From Ophiosphaerella korrae (Eukaryota > Ascomycota > Dothideomycetes > Pleosporales > Phaeosphaeriaceae), in NCBI GenBank assembly GCA_028456385.1, contig JALNQF010000101.1, positions 1-64,000 on the forward strand: a DNA stretch of 64,000 nt, written 5' to 3'. Every line of letters starts with the position of its first letter. Position 1 is the stretch's first letter. The notes beneath the pieces are model-generated. The model made no database searches. It saw nothing but the letters and a program-made list of their open reading frames with translations, and was not told where the DNA came from. Position numbers and translations under genes: made by a program. Shown here one piece after another: positions 22,823 through 33,267 of this stretch.

Positions 22823-23985
22823 ATGTCGTTTGGTCCATTTGCCCTCCAATGGCGTGCCCCTTTACCAAATCCCCCACAAGGGTCTGCGCTTCCCCCAGGA
22901 ATCAAACGAAGTTATATCGAAACTGCCCAGGGACCCCTCGAACTTCTCAGTGCCCTTCCACCTCATGGGCTGTCCTCAAATAAACCTCCTTTATTCTTTG
23001 CCCACGGTGGCTTCGGCTGCGCATCCGTCTGGCTCACATATATGGCCTTCTTCTCCACCCGTGGATACCCTTGTTACGCCATCAGTTACCGGGGCCACGG
23101 TAATAGCTGGTATCCCGGATTCTGGCAAATGTATTTCACGGGACGACACTCGATTGGTGAGGACCTCGTCGCGGGGATCAAGAGTGTCGAACGGCTGGAA
23201 ACGGAACGCAGGAATGCCGGAGAGAAGGTCAGAGTCGTTTTGATCAGCCACTCCGCAGGTGGAGCGTTGAGCCAGTATATTTTAAGTAGGGGAATGTGTA
23301 ATGTTCAGGCATTTTGTATGTTTGCTGCTGTGCCAGGATTTGGCTCGTAAGTTTAAGAATATGCCATTATTGGGAGAGTACGAGTTGCTGATTAGAAAAC
23401 AGATTGTCGTGCTACAAGTTCTGGCTCTTGAGTGCGCCGGTGAACTTTTTTTATCGTTTCTTCCACCCGAGGTACATACTCGCAACAACAAAACAAGTCC
23501 ATAATGCATTCTTTACGCCAGAAACTCCAACGTCAGCTGTCAAGGACTTGGAGTACTTACTTTCCCCCTACGAAAGCATGTGGTGACCAATCCAGACCCT
23601 TTCACCATTTGTCACCGGCTTAGATGTTATCGGTCGTATCATGGGATGGATGCCGAGGAAAATATATCCTGAAAGGACAAACGGACCTATGGGTATTACC
23701 CCTAGATTTTTGGTGTTGGCCGCTGAATGCGACGTCCTTTGTACTCCAACTATGCTCCGTGATGCAGCAAAACGCTACAGAGCGGCTTTCCATGGCCGCA
23801 TACGCATGGGTATGCTTGCGGGTGTTTCTCAGGAAGACGTGCGGATCGAAGATAGCGACGATGAAGGAGAAGATAGAGATGGGGTTGCGTTCGTGGTTGT
23901 CAAAGGTTTAGGACACCACTTACAAAATCACGTGGAGTGGGAGAGAGGTGCTGAGGTTGTGTTGAGATGGGTAGATGCTTTGTGA
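22823..23985 (+). pseudogene. Alpha/beta hydrolase, interrupted by an internal stop
   Basis: Two exons, 22823-23346 and 23403-23985, flank a 56-bp intron (GTAAGT...ACAG). Read through, the frame is 368 codons with alpha/beta-hydrolase landmarks: HGGFG oxyanion loop near residue 65, nucleophile elbow SHSAGG near residue 147, LAAECDVL near residue 294 and a C-terminal GLGHHLQNH that would supply the catalytic His. A TGA at 23584-23586 interrupts the frame after residue 235, where MWWP-like sequence is expected. The frame continues cleanly afterward (PIQTLSPFVTGLDVIGR). A truncated product would lack the catalytic acid and His. Removing the stop by an intron does not keep the frame. It could be a recent pseudogene, a sequencing error or a recoded or edited gene. 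Substrate is unknown. Confidence 0.75.
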
Positions 23986-24205
23986 ATTAAAGGTGGAGTG
24001 TGAAATGAGCGGCTTTGTATCATGTTCTGGGTACTTTGTGGTATTTTGTTTATCAAGACAGGGCGCCCGGGGGCAAATGGCTTGTGAACAATAGAGGAAT
24101 GTAGTAGATCATGTCATCAGCATCGCCTCCGTAGAGGTAGCCTGTCGTAGAAGTGTCCCCTTCAATCCTACAAAACAGCCTATCAGGCCGATTGGCGCGC
24201 GCTTT

Positions 24206-24799
24206 CTATGCCTTGTTGTGCTCTTGGATGCCGGCCTCTATAGCCTTTGGATTTGCGCCTACAACCTCGCCAACCTTTTCGCCGCCCTTGAAGAAGACAA
24301 ATGTGGGCATGGCACGAATGCCAAGTTCTTGTGCGACGTCGGGGACTTCATCGATGTCGAGTTTGTAGAACTTGGTGTCTGGGTACTTCTCCGAGAATCT
24401 GTTGGGGCATTAGTCTTTGAATGATTGTTAGATCAAGGAGCTGCAGAAGCATACTTGACAATAGTAGGTGCAATCATTTTGCAGGGGCCACACCATGTGG
24501 CGAAGCAGTCAAGGACAATGAAAGCATCCTTGTCCTCGAGGGCCTTCTTATAGTCGGCTGTTCTATATGGCGCACTCGTCGGTTAGCCGTCTCTGGGCAA
24601 TGACAGTGACTTACGAGAGGAGGTTGTGTACGCCTTCCTTTTGTTCGCTCATCTTAGTGGTGGTAGTGGTGGTGAAGAAGCGGGTGGTGAGGAGTGGTCG
24701 ATAGAGGTTTGCGGCCAATGTGGGGTTGATTGCAGCTAGTGGTCCGCGTCTTGAGGTAAGCACAAATCTAGGGAGTCTGGTCAAGGCAGGCGCAATCAT
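24206..24799 (-). CDS. TRX: Thioredoxin, probably mitochondrial
   Basis: Three exons on the minus strand, 24799-24615, 24562-24455 and 24398-24206, with introns of 52 and 56 bp; 161 aa. The active site ATWCGPCKM lies in exon 2 and the cis-proline loop [10 protein letters not shown] in exon 3. It would reduce disulfides in target proteins, itself recycled by thioredoxin reductase. The first roughly 50 residues are rich in Arg, Leu, Ser and Thr with no acidic residue ([12 protein letters not shown]..., then a run of Thr) and look like a mitochondrial presequence. A second Met (MSEQKEG) just before the thioredoxin fold could start a cytosolic form. An in-frame ATG at 24829 would add ten residues and is less likely. 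Gene symbol refers to the family. Confidence 0.9.
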
Positions 24800-25754
24800 G
24801 GTATATGTACAGTAGAAGAGGCAAGACAAAAGGGAAAGTTGATTTCAAAGACTTGGCCTATGGAACTCACTCGACCGCCGATTACCGCGTGGTGACAGAG
24901 ACGGTCGCTTAGTTCTCGGCCAAAGGCGCCAGTCCGAGCGCCGCCATAGCGTTAAGGTGATATGTCAAGACGATGCACGAAGTACAGAGAAGAGCGGCAC
25001 TTACGTCGAGCTGGGCGTATGCTGATGCTGGGCGTGGTCTTGCAAGATTAGTAGCGGCAGTCAACGAGTCTCCTACCGTGTAGCCGAGTATTAGTAGCCC
25101 GAGATGATAAATCACCCTCCATCGGCTCATCGGTTGGGCAGCACGTCATTCTTGCTGCCGCCACGCGCGCTAACCCCCTCTGGACAAGCCGGCGGGACCC
25201 TTTGGCGCAATCTTGGTGGGGCGGTCACGTGGCAGTCACCTTCACTTGCTCTCCTTCAAATAACACTTCTAAATTACAACCGCCACCCTGCGTCATAGGT
25301 CCCAAAGATAGGTTGTCAAGCCCATTGTACAGTTGCCTTGTGCCTTCTACTTAGGTATGCTGATATGCCCAGGGAAATCCCCTCGGGATCCCGGAAACTG
25401 AAAAAGGAGGGTATTAGTCAAAAATCGCTCCTGGCGACATGAGATAGTACAAAATGGTATCATGCCCAAAACACAAAAGCCCGACCAGTGCCAACGCCGA
25501 ACTATACCCACAGTCAGTTTTGCATCTCAGATGCTCGGGAGAATGCCTTTTCTTGCCAACAGTTTGCCCCAGGAGATGCTACTTTGCCAATCAAAACAAA
25601 ACAAACATGAACACTAAGAAAAATGGATAATGAGCGACCATTGTGAGCTAGGCTCTTCGTAATGACTGACAGATACAAAGGAAATGGCAAATGAGTGGCG
25701 TGATGTGGCAAAGTTGCACTTTCCTGAAGCTAACTTCTCCTCGAGAATGACCTA
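24800..25754. other. Intergenic spacer, thioredoxin upstream region
   Basis: This 955-bp spacer includes the thioredoxin promoter. A short minus-strand ORF (25130-24909, 73 codons, with a hydrophobic start MSRWRVIYHLGLLILGY) could be a small membrane protein, but splice sites and homology are unclear and it was not called. Confidence 0.45.
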
Positions 25755-28298
25755 TTATTCCTGCTCCGTTAATCTGCTGTGTGAATTTGTGCTCGCTCGC
25801 TTCTGAATGTCCAAAAGCTTAGCAGAGCCTGCACTAAGGTGTCGCACATGGCGCTTTCCAAGGTCGACACTTCTCGCGCGTTGCACCATGATTGGTTCGG
25901 GTTCGGATGACGGAGAATCTGGAGTATGTGGATCCGCCTCGTTCGTCTTCAACGGCACATCGGCCGAATTTTTATCATTGGTGTAAAAGCTTAGCAGCCC
26001 TTCCGTGGACTTGACACGGGCCTGGCGATGAACGATCGTCGGTTGGCGACCGGGCACATTTTGGACATGTTCTTCTTCCGATGACGATGATTGCCTCTGT
26101 TCAGGGATAAACCCTTGTTCTTCTTCCGATTCAACAGCGGCGTCGAGTGCCATGAGTGTGCTGCTCGCTTTCCTACCAATAAGATCGCTTGCATGTCCGG
26201 ATCTGCGCCGCTCATCTGGCTGCGGGGTGAGCCTTCGGAAGTATTCGTCATCTACCATGCCCAGCTCCTCGTAAGAAGCATTGAAGGCCTCGTTCCTTTG
26301 TGTAGTGGATGAGGCCACACTAGAGCGTAGCTGTGATCGGGTCGACGCTCGCTTCGGCGGCTTACCCGAAAGCCATGATGCCTCAGAATCAACTGAGGCG
26401 AGTGATTGTGACATAACATTGTTCGTACGCGCTCCTGGGCTCACTGGCGAATCTGATCGCGCTTCGGCTGGGGAGTTCAGAGACTCAACACGCAGATCCG
26501 AAGGGCCCTGGCTTCTCCTACGAGAGGCGATTGCACTTTTGGGTGGTGCTTCGGGTGAATGCACCCGCGAGTCGGGTGGCGATAAGGGAAATTCTGGGAG
26601 ATCTTCTCGAAACTTCGACATCGTACGTCGAGGCACGCTGGAAGGCCTCCGAATCTGAACGGGCGGGGTGGCAGGCGCAATGCCAACTAGGTGGGCGGGA
26701 ATCGGTTGGCGGGACATGGACTCCCGTGATGTGTTGGAAAAGGATATCTCCGATGGAGTTATCCTCTCTTGGTCTTGTGAATTTCGCTTTCCTCTTCGGA
26801 AGAAAGATGCAAAAATTCCCATGCGTTTTCCCTCTGAGCTACGCCGGTGAGTCGACCCTCTTTTGGAGGCCGTGGTATCGACAGTATCAATGGGATGAAG
26901 TGAGCCGCTTCGAAATGGGTCTTGCGTGTGTTCATCTGAGTCGACGAGCATCTCGTGTGCAAGTCTCTCTGAAATGAGCTCTGGGAGCTGCGAAACGTTG
27001 GACGGCCCGCGAGCGTGGGTTGGGTTGGAAACGCTGCCTCTCGAATACCGGATAGCATGCGCATCAGAGACTACGGGCTCTTCCACGGGGCTCTCCAGCG
27101 GTGTGGGCAATTGGCTGTTCTCATGGACCTTGGGAGTTGTGGGGAGCATTTCGAGTCTTTTCTTTTGCGGTGGTGTTGATGGACGGACATCTTCCATGGG
27201 AGTTGACGGCTCTCGCTCAATACCTAGCCCAACGACACCGACTGCTTCTCTACGGGGAGTGACAAGTGTGCCTCCTATTTCGGCGACAGCATTCTGCTTT
27301 TCCGCTCTTCGTTCTAATCGACGCTTCAACCGTTCTTGATCGGCTCGAAATTTTTTGTCCTTCCGCCTCTTGTCTCTCTCTAATATTTCTCTCAGCGCAC
27401 CAGCATCAAGTGTATCGGCGAGGTCGTCGATTCTACTCGTCCTTTTCCTTTGCTTCTCATCTCCGCCACCACTCATGGGCCGTCGCTCCCTTCGCGAGTT
27501 GTTCCTGGAGGGCAATGTGGCCGGGGAGGTGCGATCGGCATTGTAGTACTGGGGGCCTACGGAAAAGCGAATGGTAGGACGGGGCGAGAAGAGGTCGAAA
27601 GCGCTGACGCGAAAGGCACGAGGCTCTGAATTACCCGACATGGATGAATGGATAGAGTCCTCGAGGGGTAGTGATACGTTGGACATTGGTCGTTCGAAAC
27701 GATGGTTTAGGGCGCCTTTGACTTTTTTGCTGTCTCGTCGCAGCATGCCACCAGAGCTGGCAGCAGGTCGCTTCTGGGGCATGGGCAGACTCATAGCGCG
27801 GATCTCCTCTTCTCGGATGTGGTCATGACCCTTTTTCCTTCTGCTGGAGATTCGGCGGACCAGGGAGTCGTTCGCAGGGTCCCTGCGCAGTGACTGGGGG
27901 TGTTGGTGCTTGCCCCGCTCTCTTGCAGCGGCAGGTAGACTAGCGCGGGAGTTGGAGGTGAAATTGTAAGAGATGCCGTGCTCCAGGGTGATTGGGCGAA
28001 GGTGAGGGCTATGTTGCAGGCGGTGCTGGATGGGGAGTGCGGTGATGTCTTCAGCACTCGAGCAGGGTAGATAGGCTTCTTTGCGGAAGGCTGGGTGGAT
28101 CTGAGCCTGGTCCTGGTCGTTAGGCTTCTCGCCTGCGCGCATGGAGTCGGTGGAGCGCGAACGTCTGCGGTGCCTTTGGCGGGTCGGATGATTTTGTGTT
28201 GCGACAGGCCCACTCCCTGTGGCGGCCGGGGCGCGACCCTTTTTTACTTTTAATTTGGCCGGCTTCCCGCTCTCTCTCCGGCCGAAGAGCCACGGCAT
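25755..28298 (-). CDS. Uncharacterised disordered Ser/Arg-rich fungal protein
   Basis: Single exon, 847 aa from MPWLFGRRESGKP at 28298. The open frame continues upstream to an ATG at 28691, but that extra 131-residue stretch is Pro/His/Ser-rich and looks like untranslated sequence. The protein is mostly low complexity, rich in Ser, Arg, Pro and Glu. Features seen are basic patches (RRKKGHDH, KRRKDKKFRADQERLKRRLERRAEKQ, the latter a short charged helix near residue 330), a hydrophobic-basic stretch GIFASFFRRGKR, and many SP and TP sites. No catalytic domain was recognised. The pattern suits a regulatory or cytoskeletal scaffold heavily phosphorylated in vivo, but that is a guess. It ends 0.95 kb upstream of the thioredoxin start. 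Confidence 0.78.
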   Translation of the reverse strand: MPWLFGRRESGKPAKLKVKKGRAPAATGSGPVATQNHPTRQRHRRRSRSTDSMRAGEKPNDQDQAQIHPAFRKEAYLPCSSAEDITALPIQHRLQHSPHLRPITLEHGISYNFTSNSRASLPAAARERGKHQHPQSLRRDPANDSLVRRISSRRKKGHDHIREEEIRAMSLPMPQKRPAASSGGMLRRDSKKVKGALNHRFERPMSNVSLPLEDSIHSSMSGNSEPRAFRVSAFDLFSPRPTIRFSVGPQYYNADRTSPATLPSRNNSRRERRPMSGGGDEKQRKRTSRIDDLADTLDAGALREILERDKRRKDKKFRADQERLKRRLERRAEKQNAVAEIGGTLVTPRREAVGVVGLGIEREPSTPMEDVRPSTPPQKKRLEMLPTTPKVHENSQLPTPLESPVEEPVVSDAHAIRYSRGSVSNPTHARGPSNVSQLPELISERLAHEMLVDSDEHTQDPFRSGSLHPIDTVDTTASKRGSTHRRSSEGKRMGIFASFFRRGKRNSQDQERITPSEISFSNTSRESMSRQPIPAHLVGIAPATPPVQIRRPSSVPRRTMSKFREDLPEFPLSPPDSRVHSPEAPPKSAIASRRRSQGPSDLRVESLNSPAEARSDSPVSPGARTNNVMSQSLASVDSEASWLSGKPPKRASTRSQLRSSVASSTTQRNEAFNASYEELGMVDDEYFRRLTPQPDERRRSGHASDLIGRKASSTLMALDAAVESEEEQGFIPEQRQSSSSEEEHVQNVPGRQPTIVHRQARVKSTEGLLSFYTNDKNSADVPLKTNEADPHTPDSPSSEPEPIMVQRARSVDLGKRHVRHLSAGSAKLLDIQKRASTNSHSRLTEQE

Positions 28299-29900
28299 TG
28301 GGCTGGGGGGGACGTTGCCGGGCACGTCGTGGTGATGATGAGAATGGAGGGAACGTGACCACGCGAGGCGCGACGGGCGTGGTGCAGATAAGGCAACGGG
28401 GGCTATCCGCGAGGGTGCATGGTCGCGGGGGAAGTCGGCGGTGTGGAGGGTGGGAGCGTTGGGAAGCGAGAAGTAGCGTGAGGCGGGCGGATAGGCGGGC
28501 GGGCGAGAACGTTGGGGGCAGAGATGGGCAGGAAATGAGTCGGGAGGGTGGGAGACTTGGTCGAAGGGCGTGCAGATGGTGAGGGCGCGGACATGTAAGG
28601 GATGGCAATGGATGGCAGATGCCGCCGTGCTTGTGCTGGTGACGTTGCGAGCTGCGAGGATGCCGCTGCGAGGATGCCACCACGGGGGCACGGGTCGAAA
28701 ATAGATATTGCAGGCAGGCAGTGCAAAGCCAATACGAAGAATCCAGTTCGCTCGCCGCCCACCAGGCAGTCTGTCTACTTTAAGGCCCTCGGATGCAGCC
28801 AGACGATCGCCAGCCTTTGCAATAATTCGCCGGCGGCCGGCGGGTGGCGAGACGGACCATGGCTAACAGGCCTTAACTCTGCGCGTGCCTCCCATGTCGT
28901 TGCAACCTTCCCCGGCCCATGCGCCACCGGGCCCTACCATAGCGCATGCTGGCGAATAGCGGCAGTCAGCCTGCAGTTCACCACCAGCTGCCAACGGCCC
29001 CAAATCTCCTCGCACCACGGCCTCAATCTCTCGACCACGTCTGCCAGCCACCGCATGTGCAAAGTATTGAATTCCAGCGCGGCCACGTCGGTGATGCACC
29101 CATGGCCAGCAAACCACCCTTCGCTAAGCCGGGTCCGTGGGAGACATGGCCTCGCACCCAATGACGTCGGCCAGCGCCCATTCTTGCTGCATCTTGCTGC
29201 ATCTTGCTGCATCTTGGTTGCATCTTGCATCCTCTCCTCCCACTCAGGTACCCGCCTCTTGCCCTCCGCACGGACACGCTTATCGGCCATCTTGCCTCCC
29301 TTGCCGCCAAGCCCAGACACACGGTACGGTTCCGAATGCAACATGCTGTGTTTTGTCCGTCTTACCTGTACCGTGTTCCTATTTGGCCCAGCATCAGTAA
29401 AAAGCAACATGCTATCTTCGGAGTGCAATCCTGACGAGGGTCGTCGGAGCGGCTGAGACGAGAACCCGCATAGACTTGCACAGCAGCAGCCGCAACCACG
29501 GGCGCGCATGGTGATAAAGGAACACAGACACATGTGTGGCACTCACGTCCTGCCCATGATTGGTTGGCAGCAACCTGACGGGTTGAGATGAGCAATAATT
29601 AGAGTTGGTGATGTGAGGTACATGTGTGTGTGTGTGTGTGTAAATCTCGGTGAGAACGAGTTGCGCCTTGCCTCGATTCGCTACCAGTGACAAGAGGCTC
29701 TGGGGAGGGCTCAGAGTGACAGTCGTTGATGGAATGATGGTGTTCCGGATGCCAACGTGCGCTAGTCCCCAGTAGGGCTAGATCCAGCCACCCCTCGCCA
29801 GCAACCAGCACGGCAAGGTAAACAAACAGACCATGCACACCACATACTACATACTACATACCACATCGCAACTACACCACACTTGACCCAGCCCAACAAC
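28299..29900. other. Divergent intergenic region upstream of NUF2
   Basis: This 1.6-kb GC-rich stretch lies between two divergent genes. It holds the 5' flank of the disordered-protein gene, a short array of TGCATCTTGC-like units in four to five copies at 29180-29230, and a (TG)n run near 29620-29642. ORFs on both strands (for example 28602-29456, plus) have the composition of non-coding DNA and no family likeness. Confidence 0.5.
29180..29232. repeat. Short tandem repeat of CATCTTGCTG units
   Basis: The decamer TCTTGCTGCA occurs three times in a row, followed by two diverged copies (TCTTGGTTGCA and TCTTGCATCC). Confidence 0.8.
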
Positions 29901-31389
29901 ATGTCGTACAACCCGCGCATGAGTATAGCGCCGCGCGGCGCTTCGCAAAACCAGCGCGCACCGGCTGCTCAAGAACATGATACTTTTATGACCCTAGTAC
30001 GCGCATCAGCTCGTCTTCATCGAGTGCAGTACTGACAACCTTCAAGCCTGACCATGAGATTGCCGGATGCATTACCGACATTGGTATCAAATTCAGCGTC
30101 GTAGATCTTCAGAAGCCCAACCCTCAAATCATCCAAAAGGTCTTTGAATGGCTCGCCGAATTACTCATGAACACCACCCGCGAGGTGGTTGCGCCGGCGA
30201 TGCGTGCTGCTGCCGAGGACATGTGCGGCGGTGATGCCGAGCGCATCTTCACCAGCGATACCCGGGATTTGATGGGCTTCTTTGTCATCTTGAGGAAACT
30301 TCTGCGCGAGGTAAGCAAGCCTGCCCCAGTGTGGTCCTATAGACTTGTTGATTGCCTCAGTGTGGTATTCACGACTTTACCTTCAATGACTTGTATAAAC
30401 CCACACATGGCCGGCTCGTCAAGATCTTCTCGTATATGATCAACTTCATTCGATTCCGCGAGTCGCAAACAGAAGTTATCGATGAACACTTCAACAAAGC
30501 AGAACGCACCAAGCTTCGCATCGAGCAACTTTACGACGATAAGCAGGCAAAGGAGTTGCAGCTTGCCGACCTCGAGCGTAATCGCGCCGCTACTCAAAGA
30601 CTAATGCAAGAGAAGGAGAAACGCAATAATGAGCTCAAAAATAGACTGCTAGAACTGAAACGGGGCCAAGAAGCAGTTGCGGAGAAACTTGAGAGGGCAC
30701 GGGCGGAGCAAACCAGATTGAAAGAGCTTCTACAGCAAAAGGCAGAGAACAAGGAGAACGTCCAGCGCGAAGTGCTAAAGCTGAAGCCGTATACACAGCA
30801 AAGCCCCACAGCATTGGAAGACTCCCTACGTGACTTGAACGACCGACTCACTAATGACAAGACGCAAATCGATTCGCTTGACCGCCGTGCGCGGGCGCTC
30901 CAGACCTCAACAGATTCATTTAGTGTTGTTGCAACAGATGTCACGTCATGTACTCGTCTACTCACCGATGTACAAGCCGACCTATCCAAGGAAGAGGAAG
31001 AACTTGCAAAAGCAGCAAGACATAGGGACGCCCTAGCTGATCGGAGTAATAATGTGCGCGATGTCGAACGACAAGAACGGCTTCTACAGAAACAATTAGG
31101 CAATGTCAATGCACGAACAGACAAGCTCAAAACCAAAGCCAATGAAGAAGCCGAGCGTGCACGCAGGCGTATGGAAGAGTTACGAGATACGCATTCCAAG
31201 CTAGCAGAAGAACGGGGAGAAAAAGGTCGAGAGATGGAGCGACGGCGTGTGCGCATTGAGCAGACAGAGAAGAAGATGGCAGAGCTCAAGGACAATATTG
31301 AACACGAGGTCCATGCTGCTCATGATGAATATCTCAAGATGGAAAGCCATATCAAGCTATACATCACAGAGATGGAACAGAGTATTTGA
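29901..31389 (+). CDS. NUF2: Kinetochore protein NUF2 (NDC80 complex)
   Basis: Three exons, 29901-29996, 30047-30310 and 30361-31389, with two 50-bp introns; 462 aa, the usual size for fungal Nuf2. Nuf2 pairs with Ndc80, and the dimer's calponin-homology heads bind microtubules while the coiled coil reaches Spc24-Spc25 at the inner kinetochore. The N-terminal part (residues about 30-165) carries the family pattern [35 protein letters not shown] and [21 protein letters not shown]. From about residue 170 to the end it is an almost continuous heptad-rich coiled coil with dense Glu, Lys, Arg and Leu. The start follows a CCCAACAAC context and the first 25 residues are flexible and basic. Confidence 0.95.
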
Positions 31390-31890
31390 TCTAGTCTAGG
31401 ACTGTGTATGCTTTTGTCTGAACGTTTCGATAATGGAATCTTGGTTTTTAGGGTTTTAGGGTAGGGGAGGCACGGTTAATGATATCCTTTCTCACGTCTA
31501 CAGTCAAGTTCACAAGGCAAACTAGAAAAGCACATTTTGAACAATTATCGCGAGTCTGTTGTAACATGCCTTTTGGCCATAACCAACGCCATCCTAGAAT
31601 ATCCTAGCCCACAAGATTAATCCTCACATTACATACTTCGCCAGATGATAATGAGTATCTTGCCCCATCCCATTTCACATGCAGCCCCAGCCCTTTGATT
31701 AGATAAAGTGTGCCAGTAAATAAAATGAAATCAAACGTATTGCACCGATGCCACTGGACAGCCTAAAACCCCGCTGAAGATGCAAAAGAACCATGCTTTT
31801 TCGCTAAGAGCAAATGGACAAAAAGGAAAGCCCAAGGAACATTTGTCTGGGCCTGGAAGATAAAGGCGGTAGTTCATCGACTCCCCACGC
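31390..31890. other. Convergent intergenic region
   Basis: This 501-bp spacer lies between the 3' ends of NUF2 and the 2EXR-like gene. It should hold both 3' untranslated regions. No other feature was seen. Confidence 0.5.
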
Positions 31891-33267
31891 TCAGGTCAGA
31901 CCAGCCCATCCACCGATGAAGGTGATGAAGTTATCCACTGTATTGACCCAGTCTTGCCCATTCAATGTTCCGAGTCTTCTCTTCTCCCAAAGCGTCTCTA
32001 CCATTTTGGCCAGATAGATTCTGCCCTTTTCTCCCGCCTCCTTGGTGCCATCGTTGCGCACAAGCTGTACTCTGCCCCCGAGGTACTTTTCCGAAAGATC
32101 AATTTTGAAACTGGCGTCGCCGTCGGGCGGGGAGTAGAGTTCTTCGCGCCCACTGGCTGTGAGGCCGGGTGTAATTTGAATGAGTTGGCCATGGAGGAGT
32201 ACGCTTTGGGTGTGTGCACGCTTGGGTTTGAAGAGTGTGCCGCGGACGGAAAGGTCGACGAGACGCAGAGAAGCAGCGCCATCGCCAAGGCGGATGATCC
32301 AGTGCTGAAAGCCCTCGTACATCATTTTGAACTCGACTTTGACGGTCCATGTATTGTAACTGTAGAAAATCGCCAGAGCCTCGGAACGCACCTGACGCGA
32401 CACGGAGGCGAGAGGATGTTGTATCTTGTCGAAGGCGGTGGCGATGCAGTAGAGCAAGGGCTGTTTGAAGATCAGCTCCTCGCAGTTGCGATAGATTTGG
32501 TGGCGAATTTCGGGGGGAAGGGTCAGGAGGGTTGGTGGTGCGTAGGTGTTATGGGTGTCATGGGTGTCATGGGTGTCATGGGTGTCATGGGTGTCATGAG
32601 TGTCATGGGTATCATGGGACTGGTGGGAAGACTGCTGGTAGGCGGCCCAGTCCTGTTGAAGCGTCGACTGGTAGCCCGGATGGGCACAGTCGAGGCTGTG
32701 GTTCCTCGAATGGGAGGGCGACAGAGCGAGATCCTCCATGCAATCATCTTCGGAGCTTTCGCGGGGAGAGCAGAGCTGCAGCTTCTGCAAATGACACACG
32801 CTCGAGGGGCGCGAGTCATAGACATGCGAGCCGTCGGTGTCTGTGTCGGTGTCTGTATCGGTGTCGAGGCCCAGGTCAGTGTGGTCGCGGAATCTCGCAA
32901 TCTTGGGGGGCAGCTCGTGAGACGGGGAGGTGGGCGAGGGCAACTGGGTGGCCGACCGCTTGCTCGAGGTGCGGACAATGGGGGTGCCTTGGTGGGAGAT
33001 GTTGCGTCCTCGGCCTCGACATGGTCCCTGGTCCGCCCCGCCGTCGTTGCAGCCACTGGTGCTGGTGCTGCCACCGCTGCCACTGCTGCCGGTGCCCATG
33101 GTGAATCGGGCAGCAGCCTCGGCCTCACGCTCGCAGAAGCCGCAGCTAGTGGACGGCACATTGGTGTCGAGGGCCTGCAGCTTTGGCGACCGCTTTTCTG
33201 CCTGCATCGCCTCTGCATCGTCAGGCGGCGTCTGGCCAGTGACTGAGTACCGTCGCTGGGTCACCAT
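31891..33267 (-). CDS. 2EXR-like domain protein with Asp-Thr-His repeat
   Basis: Single exon, 458 aa from MVTQRRYSVTG at 33267. The open frame extends to an ATG at 33540, adding a 91-residue region that includes a Thr/Ala tract (33268-33420) encoded by a trinucleotide-like repeat; that part may be untranslated. The C-terminal half starts with LLTLPPEIRHQIYR, the hallmark of the fungal 2EXR/F-box-like family (LPxEIRxxIY), followed by HPLASVSRQVRSEALAIFYSYNTW, which fits the same family. Its N-terminal half is disordered, with a GSSGSGGSTSTSG stretch, an alternating Asp-Thr run (32840-32875) and seven consecutive Asp-Thr-His triplets encoded by a 9-bp minisatellite. Function is unknown; 2EXR proteins are abundant and variable in filamentous ascomycetes. 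Confidence 0.78.
   Translation of the reverse strand: MVTQRRYSVTGQTPPDDAEAMQAEKRSPKLQALDTNVPSTSCGFCEREAEAAARFTMGTGSSGSGGSTSTSGCNDGGADQGPCRGRGRNISHQGTPIVRTSSKRSATQLPSPTSPSHELPPKIARFRDHTDLGLDTDTDTDTDTDGSHVYDSRPSSVCHLQKLQLCSPRESSEDDCMEDLALSPSHSRNHSLDCAHPGYQSTLQQDWAAYQQSSHQSHDTHDTHDTHDTHDTHDTHDTHNTYAPPTLLTLPPEIRHQIYRNCEELIFKQPLLYCIATAFDKIQHPLASVSRQVRSEALAIFYSYNTWTVKVEFKMMYEGFQHWIIRLGDGAASLRLVDLSVRGTLFKPKRAHTQSVLLHGQLIQITPGLTASGREELYSPPDGDASFKIDLSEKYLGGRVQLVRNDGTKEAGEKGRIYLAKMVETLWEKRRLGTLNGQDWVNTVDNFITFIGGWAGLT
32546..32622. repeat. 9-bp coding minisatellite (Asp-Thr-His)n
   Basis: About eight to nine tandem copies of GGGTGTCAT (plus strand) encode (DTH)7-NTH on the minus strand. Copies are nearly identical, with single changes only at the edges, so copy number is likely to vary between isolates. 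Confidence 0.93.

Noticed and set aside
24909..25130. Minus-strand ORF of 73 codons with a hydrophobic N-terminus
   Set aside because: Could be a small membrane protein, but nearby GTAAGT and CTAAT elements make the structure ambiguous and no family was recognised.
28602..29456. Plus-strand ORF of 284 codons
   Set aside because: It overlaps the 5' flank of the minus-strand disordered-protein gene, has Ser/Pro/His-rich random composition, and competing ORFs run on the other strand. GC-rich promoter DNA often gives such frames.
30594..31295. Minus-strand Ser/Arg-rich ORF of 233 codons
   Set aside because: Shadow of the NUF2 coiled coil, whose Glu/Lys-rich codons read as Ser/Leu/Phe on the complement.
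31954..33246. Plus-strand ORF of 430 codons
   Set aside because: It is the antisense shadow of the 2EXR-like gene; its MGV repeats are the complement of the Asp-Thr-His minisatellite.
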